Shown here in pieces: positions 11,262 to 22,573 of a stretch of DNA of 64,000 nt; the first letter of the stretch is position 1, and every line of letters starts with the position of its first letter. Source of the stretch: Atriophallophorus winterbourni (lineage: Eukaryota > Platyhelminthes > Trematoda > Plagiorchiida > Microphallidae); the NCBI GenBank assembly GCA_013407085.1, contig JACCGJ010023827.1, positions 1 to 64,000 on the forward strand, in the 5' to 3' direction. The position numbers and the translations under genes were made by a program. The notes below the pieces were generated by a model. That model searched no databases, was not told the origin of the DNA, and saw only the letters and a program-made list of their open reading frames with translations.

Positions 11262-11416
11262 TCATGTTCCCTGTCCTGACTATCACCCTTGGTCTGACGA
11301 AGCTTCTGTGTCAGAAGTGAAACGTTACCCAAAAACTGCTCTAGCCGATTGCAATCAAATTACTTTGCATTATGAATACGCGATCGGTCCAAACATATTC
11401 CAATCCATTGATTGTT
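11262..11416 (+). repeat. Interspersed repeat with CTGACGA...GAAAC core, copy 1
   Basis: Contains CTGACGA (11294-11300), a TTCT-loop-AGAA hairpin and GAAACGTT (11319-11326), then a unique tail. The part 11312-11416 matches the reverse complement of 59408-59514 closely, and 11290-11345 resembles 49030-49090. This defines a dispersed family whose 5' part has a hammerhead-like layout with ACGT as a possible minimal stem III. Family unknown. Confidence 0.6.
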
Positions 11417-11420
11417 AGAG

Positions 11421-14389
11421 TTTATTATTCCGGGGTAGTTTAATGTTCGTTACTCGAACCAATTTTTCAGTGATGAAGATGAGGCGTGATCTTAATTATA
11501 AAACAACCCTGGTTGTGTACAACTCCAACGTTAACTCTAATCATAATTATATGCTCTTCAAAATCCCAAGCCATAATCACGTAAGACTCCTGAACATACA
11601 ATATAACAATCTAAATATAATGAAAATAATTGAAAATATTCGCATGAGTGAAGCCGTACTCAGTTTATAATGGATGTAAAATAACCGATGAAATCACGTG
11701 ATGCATGCAGTAATTTTCGAAGGCCATTTGAATTTCTAGCCTGATTTCTGAGAATGAAATTGTTTGTAAATGTGATTCACTAGTTTCCATAATGGAACAT
11801 GTTTATTCGCTGCGTGAGGAATCTATAGTCATGAAAACTTGATTAGTGTGGCTTGAAAACTAGAGATTATCTGTAATTCGATAAAAATTATATCGTGGTT
11901 CAGGTTTCAACTTAATATTATGCAGCTTACAATTGAATAATATACGTGACATTTTTGTCGCCGTTTTGCTAATGTATGTAATACTATCCTCAATAATTTC
12001 AAATTTGTACGTCTCATCTGTAGTAAACTGACTTATACAATACCATGCCACAAAGGAAGGAGAACACGCACAGGACATTGAAGATTGTATCGCGGTAGAT
12101 AAAACGTGTACAACTGTACATAAGAGCAGTCACAGCACGCGTGAACGTAATAAGTATCAAGATAAATGATTTAGGTCCAGTAAAATACAGTTGTTACACA
12201 CCTATCGACATGGACGATACGAACTTTCGCGTTTGGTTTGTTATCTTTATGCGACCCGTGTTTAAACCGTATAGATATTTTAAGTCATCACTCCCAAGCT
12301 TTGATGGCCTTCATAAGGTGTTTTCAACGACAGCTTTTCTTGGATATTTCATTATATGCATTCGATGTATTTGAGAATGCAAATACATCAGTCAAATTAG
12401 ATTTTGACGTCGTAAAGATTTATAAAACTTCTAGTAGGTATTGGAATACTTTGAATCGGTCGGTAACTTACGAATGATCTAAGGTAGTTACAAAATAATG
12501 ACAGTTAATAAGTGGTTCAAAACCCATGAACAAATATAATGCAGTTCGTAAAAGAGTGTCAGAAGTAATGAAAAATTTAGTGTGCAATTTTTTGATCAAG
12601 GCTTAGATGAAGTCTTGAGTGACTGATTTCTAATATGTAACTGCCAAATAAATAATTTCCTGTTTCCACGAGTTTGACACACGCCACCATATATAAAACC
12701 ATGAGATGGACAATGGGTACTAAATATATCGTGATGTGTTCATCGAAATATTGCATGGGAAGCAGAATAGGCGTTGAGATTTTAGGGTGTACTGGTAAAT
12801 AACACCTAAGTTGAAGGCATTATACTCTTTTGATGATTCGCGAATAACGGTTCACATCTATTGCGAGATATCAGTTTATTTATCACATTAAAGGTAGACC
12901 GGATGGTGGAGTGTATATTTCCGTAATAGGTTACACAGATTTACCCAATAAGCGAGAGGCACGAAAACTGTAAAGTAAAATGTCAGGGATTTTTAACATT
13001 CGCTGTGGTATTGACAAACAAACAATATATTTGAGAGAGGATTGAGTATTCACAATATGATAGGGTTGGATTGTTTAGAAGCAAGATCACCTTGGCAAAT
13101 TATCTTTCGTCGATCGATTGTTGTTCATGACAAAGCATTAACAATGATTATATTAAAGTCACAAAATTAACGCGAAACCCTAAGTAATTGTAGTATGTAC
13201 TCTAAGTATAACCATTGCACAGATTAAGTCGACGCATAAACAACGTGTATCGTAATTATTTAACGCGAAACACTACCTATTTCGCACGCCTTAATGTAAT
13301 AAAATATGTCTGCGCCAGTTGTAATTTTCACAAAAAGAAGACCCTAAAATTCCTCAGTAGTTATTAACGTGAAATTGTGTGTATATTACTCGAACGTCGC
13401 TTAAATTTGTTCATTTGTATGTTGGTGAATAATGAGCGTTTTGAATTGTTTATGTCAGCTGATCAAGCGTTTATTTAATGAACGAATGAGTTTGCAGTTT
13501 GGCTACACAGAATGCATTGATGGTTGTTTTATTCGAAAAAACTCTATGATTCTCTTTTTAACGGGGAATGCTTCTCTGCCCTAGCCTGATTTCATTGGTA
13601 TGGACTAATACGCTTTGTTCACACGTTTTTCATGAGCACGCGAGAATTACCGAGGCCGAAAAATAATAATCTCATATACGCCTATAGATTTCGGGTCTTC
13701 TGTTCGAAGAACTCTGCATATTGTCACGATAATCTCCGGTAGAATCCGTCAGAAAGAATATTTCTTATCATTTTTTACTGAGGCTAACTCTTAAAAGCCA
13801 AAAATAGATGGAGAACGTTCTTCTAAACTCTAACTTGTTCGTACATGTTCACAGACTAAATGTCGCATACATGCTGATATTCCGTGGTGGGGAGAAAAGG
13901 TAACTTATACAATGGGAAAAAATCTGACTAACACAGTGTTGTTGTTCTTGGTGTTCCCGTAAACACTAACACTGCTTCGGGAAGTGAATTGCAGCACCAC
14001 GATTACAAACAGTGGCTCTACGTTGCCAACAACATCGTAGATCAACAGTAGGTCTTGGAGGATCAGTTTAGAATTCTTTGTTCACCAAACTATAAAGGCG
14101 ACGGAGCAGAACGTCTAAAAACTAGGTTTTAACGAGATGTATGATGGAATCAATTATTTCAATTTAATTCAATTTTAATGGTCTAAAAATCATATAGCTT
14201 TACAAAAAACCACAGAATAATATGGAAACAACGAATAATATAACAAGCAAAAATGGGATTCGGTTGCTAACTGAGCAGTTCAAGAATCATTTAAAAATCC
14301 AAAGGACAGAAATTGTTTTCGTTTGATGGGATAACAAATGTAGATGCATGGTGTTAAGATGTATAGTTTTCTTCGATGCATGGGTTAAG
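11421..14389. other. AT-rich non-coding stretch
   Basis: About 3 kb with only short frames (for example 11860-12078 on the minus strand and 12141-12477 on the plus strand), none with a recognisable family motif. Nothing else supported. Confidence 0.45.
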
Positions 14390-14650
14390 GGTCAAAAAGG
14401 CATCAAGACTTCCATTGAAAGTTTGCTGATTTGGTGAGTTTACAATATTATCTGGCAGATTGTTTCAAGTAAAACAAACTCGTACGGCAAAAAATGTCGT
14501 CTGCAGTTGAGTCTCGAGTGAGAGACAGTTAGAGTAAATGTGTGAGCTCTTGTATTATGCCTTTCAAATGGTCGGACAAATAAACGTGCTTCCAGCTCCA
14601 CCAAAATCAATTGCCTATATACAAACGCATAATGCCTGGTAAACAAACTA
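14390..14650 (-). pseudogene. CR1-like LINE relic, C-terminal end of RT ORF
   Basis: The minus-strand reading (about 14640 to 14420) contains HNTRAHTFTLTVSHSRLNCR and, after a frame change, a WNSLPDNIV-like end. This is the typical C-terminus of CR1-like reverse transcriptase ORFs, ending in a Trp-Asn-Ser-Leu-Pro motif. It lies head to head with the plus-strand LINE that begins near 14690. Only the 3' tip of the element is present. Confidence 0.65.
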
Positions 14651-14689
14651 GCTTAAATAAAGGATCTATGTAATCAACACTCACTCAAC

Positions 14690-16729
14690 GTCATAGCAAT
14701 AGTGGAGACATGGTTCAAACCTCACGCAAGCGATCACAAGCACTCTATTCAAAACATGACCCCGTTTCGGAGAGACAGTTTAAGAACAGGTGGTGAAGTA
14801 GCTGTTTACCATCACGAACGTTTATACAGTACGGTAGTTACAGACAGTGATCTCGATCTAGAAGAGAATATATGGTGTAACTTGAAGCTCGAATCAGACG
14901 ACAGTTGTATCGTTGGTGAAGTTCATTGTTCAACTTCATCATCGGATCCGCATAACGAAAAACTCTTTAAAGCAATGCAGTACGCCTGAAAACAGCGCAA
15001 TTCGCAATTATTGATTATGAGAGACTTCAAACTGCTTAACTATATAACCGAGTAGATCATCCACCCTAATCACTAGACTACAATTTTCGCAAACTTTTCA
15101 CTTACATCCCCTTGTATAATCATGTTTTCGAATATACACGACAAGGAAATTCGCAACAGATATCTGTTCTAGACCTAGTCTTAAAGCCTCAAGCGACGGC
15201 CGTTGAAGATGTTTAGTATCACCCTACGTTGGGTCGAAGCGACCACTCGTTCTGCTTTTACAATACGTGTGCAACTCCAGTAGAATAGTAAAGCAAATAA
15301 AACGAAATAGAAAAGTGGATTACATGGCTTTCGATGAACATAATATAAATTTCAGTGTTCCAGACTCGCATTCCACAAACCCGTCTGCTCACGTCATCAA
15401 AATGATACATTGAAATTCTAACTATGTTCTGAAACAGAAAAACAAAGAAGTCGCTTCAGAATTTGCAGAAAATGGTATACAAAGCGAAAATTAGTATGAG
15501 CGATTCACAGGGTCGCCAGAACATAATCGACCTGGGTAAACTTTCGCTAATTGCTGATTCATGTCACAAATCTCATACGTTTTTATAAATAATATCACCA
15601 GCTTCAGCTAGCAGTATGAATGCAGCGAAATTCCAAACTGCTTCATCAAACCTTTATCAACACGATGAAACTAAAACCCATGTATTTCTCAACCATGACA
15701 GCTAACTGACTAACTGATTCTGTGCTGAAAACCGCCAACACTCTTGCCAGTTTTTTTGTTCGCGACATTTCACCCTCAGGGACGCATTACATCAATCGGA
15801 ATTGTCACCATCAATTGTGCCGGAGACTGTGAGCGATATATGCATTAATTCTGACATAGTGCAGCGACACCTACAGAGGTTGAATATCAACAAGTCCCCA
15901 TGAGCTGACGGAATCACACTCGCAATCCTAAAGTTTTGCAGCAGTCAATTGTGCGAATTACTTTATGATTTATTTCATCACTCTTAGAGGGTGGTTGTTG
16001 TACCGACTGACTGGGAGAGAGTATTCATAACACACATTTACAAAGGTGAAACTCGTTCTAACCAAGCCAATTACCGCCTTGTTACAGTCATTCCAGTGAT
16101 CTCAAACGTTAGGGAGAGAACTGTGTCGGAAAGAATTGTGAGACATCTGGAAATCCAAAACCTGTTGTTCTGAGAGCAACATGAATTTCGGAAGTCTCGT
16201 TCTTGCTTGACTAACATACTTGAGACAATGGACAACTGGACGCAGGTAGTGGATGAGGGTATTTGCGTTCATGCGTGTTACTTGGAAATATCGAAGCCGT
16301 TTAATCGCATGAACCATCCTATGCGCTTAAGCATGCTGCAGGATGTTGGTATTAATGGGCGCTTTTTTACCTGGCTGAGATGTGTGTGATGTCTAGGGAA
16401 AACGAATCCACTAGCGGTGTCCACAAGGATCGGAACTTGGTCCGGTTCTCTTTTCGGTCTACATCACCGACCTTCCGAAACTGGTCACAGCCGGAATAGT
16501 TCTCTTTCTGATGATGCTAAACTTCAGATGCAGATCACGTCAAGAGTAGAGTGTTTTCGCTCACAAAGCGATTTAGTTATACTGAACAGCGAAACAAGCT
16601 TTCATTCAACTACAGAAAGTGCAAAACGTTGCAAATAGGTAATGGTTTTCCATTCTCCTACAACCTTGAATCGCATCAACTGAATGAACAACAAAAGAAA
16701 AGGACCTCGGCGTATGAATTAGTTGAAGT
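14690..16729 (+). pseudogene. CR1-like LINE relic, part 1 (endonuclease and RT)
   Basis: Degraded ORF2. APE-type endonuclease: ETWFKPHASDHKHSIQNMTP and RRDSLRTGGEVAVY (14702-14830), a GDFN-like MRDFKLLN (about 15017), and the catalytic SDH box (LGRSDHSFC, about 15228-15255). Reverse transcriptase: NYRLVTVIPVISNV (about 16065), VHACYLEISKPFNRMNHP (about 16270-16320) and a degenerate FADD seen as SLSDDAKLQM (about 16500-16535), then KDLGV just before the break. Several stops and frameshifts. The frame is interrupted exactly at 16729 by the LTR element and resumes at 21401 with the expected C-terminal sequence, so this LINE is older than that insertion. Confidence 0.88.
16726..16729. repeat. Target-site duplication AAGT, left copy
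   Basis: AAGT directly precedes the left LTR and recurs at 21397-21400 directly after the right LTR. Removing the element plus one copy restores the interrupted LINE frame, which confirms the boundary. Confidence 0.85.
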
Positions 16730-16998
16730 TGAAGTGGTTGATCCAGCGGATATTTCACTACTAACTGCGTAGGCCTTCTAATTATTGTACCCAACAAATC
16801 GGAACACACTCCTCAAAGTAAAACGGCATACAGATCCAAAGCAATAAGACGAAAGAATTCTCCCAAAGCAGAACACGTGAGCAGTGTGCATAATATATTC
16901 AAATATTGTGTACATATTCACATGTATCATTATAACAAAACAAATGACAAAATATGTAGGATTAATGTTATAAAATATACAATGACGACAACACCATA
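16730..16998 (-). repeat. 3' LTR of CsRn1-like element 1
   Basis: 269 bp, matching 21128-21396 over its full length with scattered substitutions. Plus-strand ends are TGAAGTGG and ACACCATA; on the coding strand it therefore starts TATGG and ends with a TTCA terminus (TACA in the 5' copy). Confidence 0.93.
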
Positions 16999-17311
16999 TT
17001 ACTCCCTCCCTAGAGCGTTAGAAGAGAGTGAAACGTACAAAACGAAAAGTTAATCCTCGTAGTCTGCAAGATTTGCAGGCCACCTGACTCTCCGACCTGA
17101 TCGAGGTTTTTTAATTGGGGAGGGTGAGTCAGAAAATGGAAGAGAGAGTTCACAGGGTTGGGTCGATTGGGTTGAATGAGGCACACTGATGATAATAGGA
17201 GTGGGCGGGGTTAAAGGAAAACTGTCAACATCGATGGTACCACTTCAGGTGTGAACGCTTGAGGGTGGTGTTCCGTTGCACAATGGTTCGATAAAAGCTG
17301 CTTTCAAGCAG

Positions 17312-18190
17312 TCAATAGTAACCGTATCTTGAGCACCTTTTTTTCTCGATGACGAAGTATTTGGCACAGCGTCCAATGACTTTGAAGGGTCCAGTGTATG
17401 GAGGCTGCAGTGGTTTGCGCGTGTGATCAGTTCGAATAAAGACAAAAGCACATGACTTTAAATCACTTGGCAAGTAAACGTTACGATTGTTTGGGCGAGT
17501 GGGGGTGGCACGCAAGTGACGCATGAATGATCGTAAGCGATTGACATAATTGGGAACAGTGATGTCTACTAAAACGTCATGGGGTGCGATCAATTAACCA
17601 GAGAGGCGGAGTGGAGTGCCGTAAACTAATTCTGCCGCAGAACAACCGAGATCTTCTTTGACAGTAGCACGTATACCAAGAAGGATCAATGGCAGGTTCT
17701 CTGTCCAATTTTCCGTATTATCATGTGACTTCAGTGCGGCTTTTAACTGTCGATGGAGCCGTTCAACAAGTCCGTTAGCGCAAAGATGGTAAGCTGTTGT
17801 TTTTATGTGATAAGCACCTAGAACAATAGTCAACTCACGGAAAAGGTTGAATTGAAACTGGGATCCACGATCTGTAGTAATAGTTGATGGGACACCATAA
17901 TTGCTGATCCAGTTTTTCTGAAAAGTTTTCGGTACGGTTTCTGCTGTAATATCGGTTATAGGGATGGCTATAGGCCAGCGGCTGAAACGGTCGACACAAG
18001 TGAAAATGTATGTGAAACCATTAGAGATAGCCAGAGGACCGACAATGTCGAGATAAACATGCTGAAATCGTTGACTCGGTGGAGGAAAAGATCCTGGGGC
18101 ACTGAGAGTATAACGCTGCACTTTGATGCTTTGACACTGAATACAGGCTTTGGTCCAATTTTAAATATCCGCGTGCATTTCAGGCCAAAC
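17312..18190 (-). pseudogene. Integrase of CsRn1-like element 1
   Basis: Order on the minus strand: end of the HHCC zinc binding region (ACIQCQS), the DDE core with [11 protein letters not shown] (first Asp), [10 protein letters not shown] (second Asp) and [10 protein letters not shown] (Glu), then a GPF-like C-terminal motif (PPYTGPFKVIG). All three catalytic residues survive, but a stop at about 17594 and a shift near 17330 interrupt the frame. It would insert element cDNA into the genome if the polyprotein were intact. Confidence 0.9.
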
Positions 18191-18208
18191 AAAGCGATCG
18201 GTAATCAA

Positions 18209-20290
18209 CTAACGAGTAGCACGAATACTGGGGTGGGGAAACGAATGAAATTGGTCAAAAATAGACTTCCTCATTAACTTTGGTACTAAAGGAAGGGGAT
18301 GGTTTGTGGAAAAATCACATAATAATATCAAACTCGAATTAGGGATAGGGACAGTTTGAACTCTAAGGGATGAGGTAGATTGATATTGCTGTAAGTCACT
18401 GTCATGTTGCTGAGCCTCTGCTAAATGCTTGAGATCGAAATTCGATCGACTGATTGCATTGAGTTGCATGCGAGAAAATGCATATGCAACTGTGTTCGAT
18501 GAAGCAGACAGATAACGTATATCACTCATAAATTGCGAAATATAGTCAAGTTGACGTATCTCACGGGGTGAATATCTATCAGCTGTAGCAGACATGGCAA
18601 ACGTCATGGGCTTGTGATCAGTCCAAACAGTGAAATTCCGGCCTTCGAACAAATGTTAAAATTGCGAACAGCAAAATATATACCTAACAATTCACGACCA
18701 AATGTGCTGTAACGTGTCTAAGCAGGTTGGAGACGACGTGAAAAGAATGCAGGTGGTTTGACAACACCGTCAATACTTTGCTCGAGGACAATGTAGGATA
18801 ATGAAGATGGTTCATTCAATGCGGTCTTCAATCTTTGAAACGATTCGACAGCATCAGCATTCATTTTAAATTGTCGCTCATTTCCGCGTAACAAATCAGT
18901 CATTGGTTGAGATATATTAGCACGATCGGGAATGAATCGTTGGTAGTAATTGACTAAACCAAGAAATCGACGGAATTGTCTTAGAGAATTGGGACATGGA
19001 TAGTCGTTAATGGACGAGTGTTTATCGGGCAAGGGGCTAATGCTGTTTTGATCGAGATGATGTCCCAAGATTTCAAGAGCATCGACGCCAAACAAGCATT
19101 TATTTGGGTTAACCACCACGCCAAACTTGGATGGACGCTGAAACACCGAACGCAGATGTACTGCATGTCCCACTTAAGACGAACTAGCAATGAGGACGTC
19201 ATCATTATATAGATGAACGAAAGATAATCCTTGGAAAACTTGGTCCAGGAATCTTTGATAGGTTTGAGCAGCGTTGCGTAAACCAAAAGGCATTCAAGAA
19301 ATTCATGAAGTCCAAAAGGTGTAGTGATGGCTGTGTTCTGAATATCTTCCTCGGCAACAGGTATTTGGTGGTAGGCACGCGCCAGGTTCAGTTTAGAAAA
19401 CACAGTCTTTCCGTGTAAGGAAAGTGCGAAGTCGTATATGTGGGGGATAGGGTAACGATCGGGAACAATAACTCAGTTACGAGCACGGTAATCTCCACAT
19501 GGACGCCAGGCGTCAGCTTTATTCTTCTCCACCATGTGAAGGGGACTTGCCCAGGGCGATTTGGATGGCCGTATGATTCCAAGTTTGAGCATGTGCTCAA
19601 ACTCACGCATTGCGACATCGAACTTGTTCGGAGCCAAACGACGGGGTCTGCTAAATACTTGAGGACCATGGGTCAGAATGTGGTGTTTGACATTATGCTC
19701 AACAGTAGTAGATTGCGAAACCGGGCTAAAAACTTCGGAAAATTGTGTCAGTAAGTCACTGAACGTTGATGGGATGTTAGGGGTAAGTACTCGAATGGTT
19801 CGGATGGGGGAATCACAAAACTTACCAATCAAATTAATCTTTGTTAAATTGTCAATAAGCTTATGTGTAGCTATATTGATTGAAAGATCAAAATATGAAA
19901 GGAAATTTGCACCCAGAATTGCTACTTTGACATCGGCGAGTGTGAAAATCCATCGAAAGTTACGTCTGAAACCTAATTCAACAAAAAGTGATCTCTGACC
20001 GAAAGTAGATATTTTCGTGCCGTTTGCCGCCTGTAACGTCAACGAAGACGGGTTCTTGCGTTACATATTGGATGGTGGGATGACGTTAATTTCGGCACCC
20101 GTGTCGATGAGGAATCGCATTTTAGTGGCCCTGTCGATAACGTAGAAGAGACAGATTAAAAGGGTGCCAGACAGAGCTACCGTGTCTACTGTCTGGCTTC
20201 GCGGTTTTCCTGCTTGGACAAATTTGAGTCGTAGGTGCAAGGCGGCGTGCAATGCAGGGCCTTTGCACCGAATCGACGATGATAATAACA
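18209..20290 (-). pseudogene. Protease, RT and RNase H of CsRn1-like element 1
   Basis: Protease: RFLIDTGAEINVIPP (about 20080-20125), an aspartic protease active site with intact [45 protein letters not shown] and a shifted LYNDDVLIA box (about 19190-19215) in place of YIDD. RNase H: VWTDHKPMTFAMSAT and a tether reading VAYAFSRMQ. Stops after the protease start and after the GDYRARN segment, and a frameshift before the YxDD box, break the polyprotein. The sister element at 22.2-25.2 kb shows the intact version of the same region. Confidence 0.92.
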
Positions 20291-20969
20291 AAAACGCGAT
20301 CCGTTAGAACCACTGGTAGATCGTTTCTAAGGCTGACGAGGATGATGATTTCTAGAGTTACTACGGGATCGTGCGATGTTTTATACTTACAGTGACAAGT
20401 TATGGAATACCAATTTCAACTCTTCGAAATTGCTTGGAGTCTGTATGCAAGAATGTTCGTCACTGGTGTGTCTGACATGAAACAATGTAGCGCTGTGCGA
20501 GATATCATGAAGTTCGTCTGCAATGCGTGTCAAGTGTTGGAGACTGGTGTGTTTGTCATAATGGCTGAGACTTTGTGGACGTCGGCTGTAAGACTCTGCT
20601 GCCGTAATTCACGAACGATCTTGTCATCAACAGGCTTGTTTCTTCGTAATTGGAGCATGTGTCGCAGGTGTTGTGACGGAGTGTGATCACCTATTTCTAA
20701 GCCGAACAACAGTTTTCGTAGGTTTTGCTCGTCAGTAGACGTAGTGCGTGTGATGATGGCATGTTTACGTGCATCGTACGGATTATCGGTAGGACGGTTG
20801 TATATAAATCAGCAACCTCCTTTGCGACTGACGGTGGCAACATACCAACTACATGATTATACTGGGCTCGCTGAGTGTTTACACGGTAAGACTCGAATAA
20901 TGCTTTGATTTGTGCGAACCAGAGGCGGGGATCGTTCATACTAAAAGAGGAAAGGCTAAAGTGCGACAT
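20200..20969 (-). pseudogene. Gag of CsRn1-like element 1, with Cys-His-Cys-Cys box
   Basis: The likely start is MSHFSLSSFSMNDPRLWFAQ at about 20969, followed by the helical YNHVVGMLPPSVAKEVADL region; later blocks (LRHMLQLRRNKPVDD at about 20650) lie in shifted frames. Near the end, FCYYHRRFGAKALHCTPPC (about 20240-20290) has Cys-x2-His-x9-Cys-x3-Cys spacing, the atypical gag zinc box known from CsRn1 rather than the usual CCHC. At least two frameshifts break the ORF. Confidence 0.85.
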
Positions 20970-21109
20970 AGTGTCTGTAGAAATGTCCTCAGATGGGATA
21001 TCAGAAAATGGTGACTTAAGATCCGTTTCGTGAAGGAAAAATATATATGACAGCAAAATCAAAATAAATGAAAGTCTGTAGTATGAACGGAAATTTCCAA
21101 AAGAAAAAT

Positions 21110-21127
21110 GTTCGGGGCTCACCAATT
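21110..21127 (-). other. Primer-binding site of element 1
   Basis: Immediately inside the 5' LTR, the minus strand reads AATTGGTGAGCCCCGAAC, close to the TGGTGACCCCGAAC pattern used by tRNA-Trp-primed gypsy elements, with one inserted base. Confidence 0.7.
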
Positions 21128-21396
21128 TGTAGCGGTTGATCCAGCGGATATTTCACCACCAACTGCGTACGCCTTCTGATTATTGTACTCAACAAATCCG
21201 GACACACTTCTCAACGTAACACGGCATACAGATCCAGAGCAATCAGACGATAGACTTGTCCCAAAGCAGAACACGTCAGCAGCGTGATTAATATATTCAA
21301 ATATTGTGTACATATTTACATGTATCATTATAACAAAACAAATGACAAAATATGTAGGATTAATGTAATAAAACATACAAGGATGAAAACACCATA
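21128..21396 (-). repeat. 5' LTR of CsRn1-like element 1
   Basis: 269 bp, paired with 16730-16998. The plus-strand start TGTAGCGG and end ACACCATA correspond to the left copy; the AAGT duplication follows at 21397-21400. Confidence 0.93.
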
Positions 21397-21740
21397 AAGT
21401 CTAAAAAATAGCATGCAATGCGACGCAGTGTACAACTGAGCTAGGCGCATGCTAGGCATGCTTCGGTGTATTTTCGGACAATATTACCGTGGAACATTCG
21501 CCATGTTCATAAATACGTATTATGCGTATTATATCAACCCAGTGATGGATTAATCATTTAAATCTTGGGCATCATGGCTGCAAAAGAACATCAAGCAGCT
21601 CGATAGGATATGTCACAGTGCAACTAAAATGGTTGCTGTTTCCCCAACCAACCATATGAGGATCGATTGGTTCATCGTAATTTGAATAAAAAATGCGATC
21701 CAATATATATGCGGTATTCTACGTGGCATTCACAAAAACA
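21397..21740 (+). pseudogene. CR1-like LINE relic, part 2 (C-terminal end)
   Basis: Continues the LINE interrupted at 16729: ARRMLGMLRCIFGQYYRG, then MFINTYYAYYINPVMD, SWLQKNIKQLDRICHSATKM. These are the blocks expected after the RT core of CR1-like elements (a MEY..Q.WAPWLQKDI...ERIQR.ATK pattern). One or more stops are present. Frame continuity across the LTR insertion supports a single original copy. Confidence 0.85.
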
Positions 21741-22250
21741 ACAATACAAATTATAATTATATAACATAACTCTATAGAATCTTGAGAGCAAAAAATGACT
21801 CCAAAATAATTAGGGCACGTTTTTCTTAAATTCAAAGCAAATTCAATGACGAACAGCGATAAATATGTAGAAAAAATGAGTTTTAGCCGCAATTCACAAT
21901 CTTCCTCTGATACAAGTAATCTCGAATTGGTTTGTTCATCACTCGTTCCGAAAGTCTGGCAGGTTCACTAGTTTCAGTATTTTTGGCAGTATATAGAATT
22001 GTTATGATATGAGTGCTAACGCAACCAGTATCAGAACGAAACTTGGCAGAACCATCGTAAATGATTTTATCTGCATGGCGCTTGTGCAACGTCCCATCTT
22101 CCAGATCAATTAATTTCACCATATTTCTTTTGATCTTGTATAATGCGACACAGGTACATGAAATTACAGTATGTGTGTAAAAAGTAAAAAGGTAACCACT
22201 CACAATAATTCTTCGATTGAATTGAAAGCGATTCTCACCGGCTTGGTAAT
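21741..22250. other. Non-coding spacer between LINE and second CsRn1-like element
   Basis: No recognised feature. The minus-strand frame at 21883-22203 has no family resemblance. Confidence 0.4.
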
Positions 22251-22526
22251 TGACTACTTCGGTCTAGACGTCAAAGTATTATCACCGAAGCAACCGCGGT
22301 AAATCCAAGAATTAGGTGCGGCTGAAATATGGAGCGGTCTTTTCATAGGAAGCAAGCAATCTTTCCACAATCCACAGCCAGAATTCCAAGCACGCAGTAC
22401 GTATATCAAAGGAGATGAGAAGAGCAACTCCGAGCGGACGAAAATTTATATTAGTAAAATCCGGGTACAATTCAAAAAGTGTACATTGATTGATACAAAC
22501 AAAAATATTTACAGCAAAATGCCATA
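22251..22526 (-). repeat. Probable 3' LTR of element 2
   Basis: The right boundary (22526) is set by the adjacent polypurine tract and the TATGG start. The left boundary is inferred from a TG start and a length near 276 bp; no partner LTR remains to confirm it. Confidence 0.5.
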
Positions 22527-22573
22527 GTACCTCCCTAGAGCGTCGGGCCTAAAGAAGACGCTCAAAGAAATCG

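Larger units (their letters stand above)
16730..21396 (-). mobile_element. CsRn1-like Ty3/gypsy LTR retrotransposon, 4667 bp, decayed
   Basis: Complete outline: 269-bp LTRs at both ends (16730-16998 and 21128-21396), AAGT target duplication, a TGGTGA-type primer-binding site just inside the right (5') LTR (about 21110-21125, minus strand), and a polypurine tract (minus strand AGGGAGGGAGTAA) just inside the left LTR. Coding order on the minus strand is gag, protease, RT, RNase H, integrase. TGGTGACCCC-type primer sites (tRNA-Trp) and a Cys-His-Cys-Cys gag box are hallmarks of the CsRn1 clade. Many stops and frameshifts make it inactive. It sits inside a CR1-like LINE. LTR divergence is visible but modest, so the insertion is not recent. 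Confidence 0.95.

Noticed and set aside
12141..12477. Overlapping plus-strand frames considered as a small membrane protein
   Set aside because: No signal peptide or family pattern, and no start or splice context that stands out from background.
19440..19998. Plus-strand frames of over 100 codons
   Set aside because: Antisense to the protease-RT region of the CsRn1-like element.
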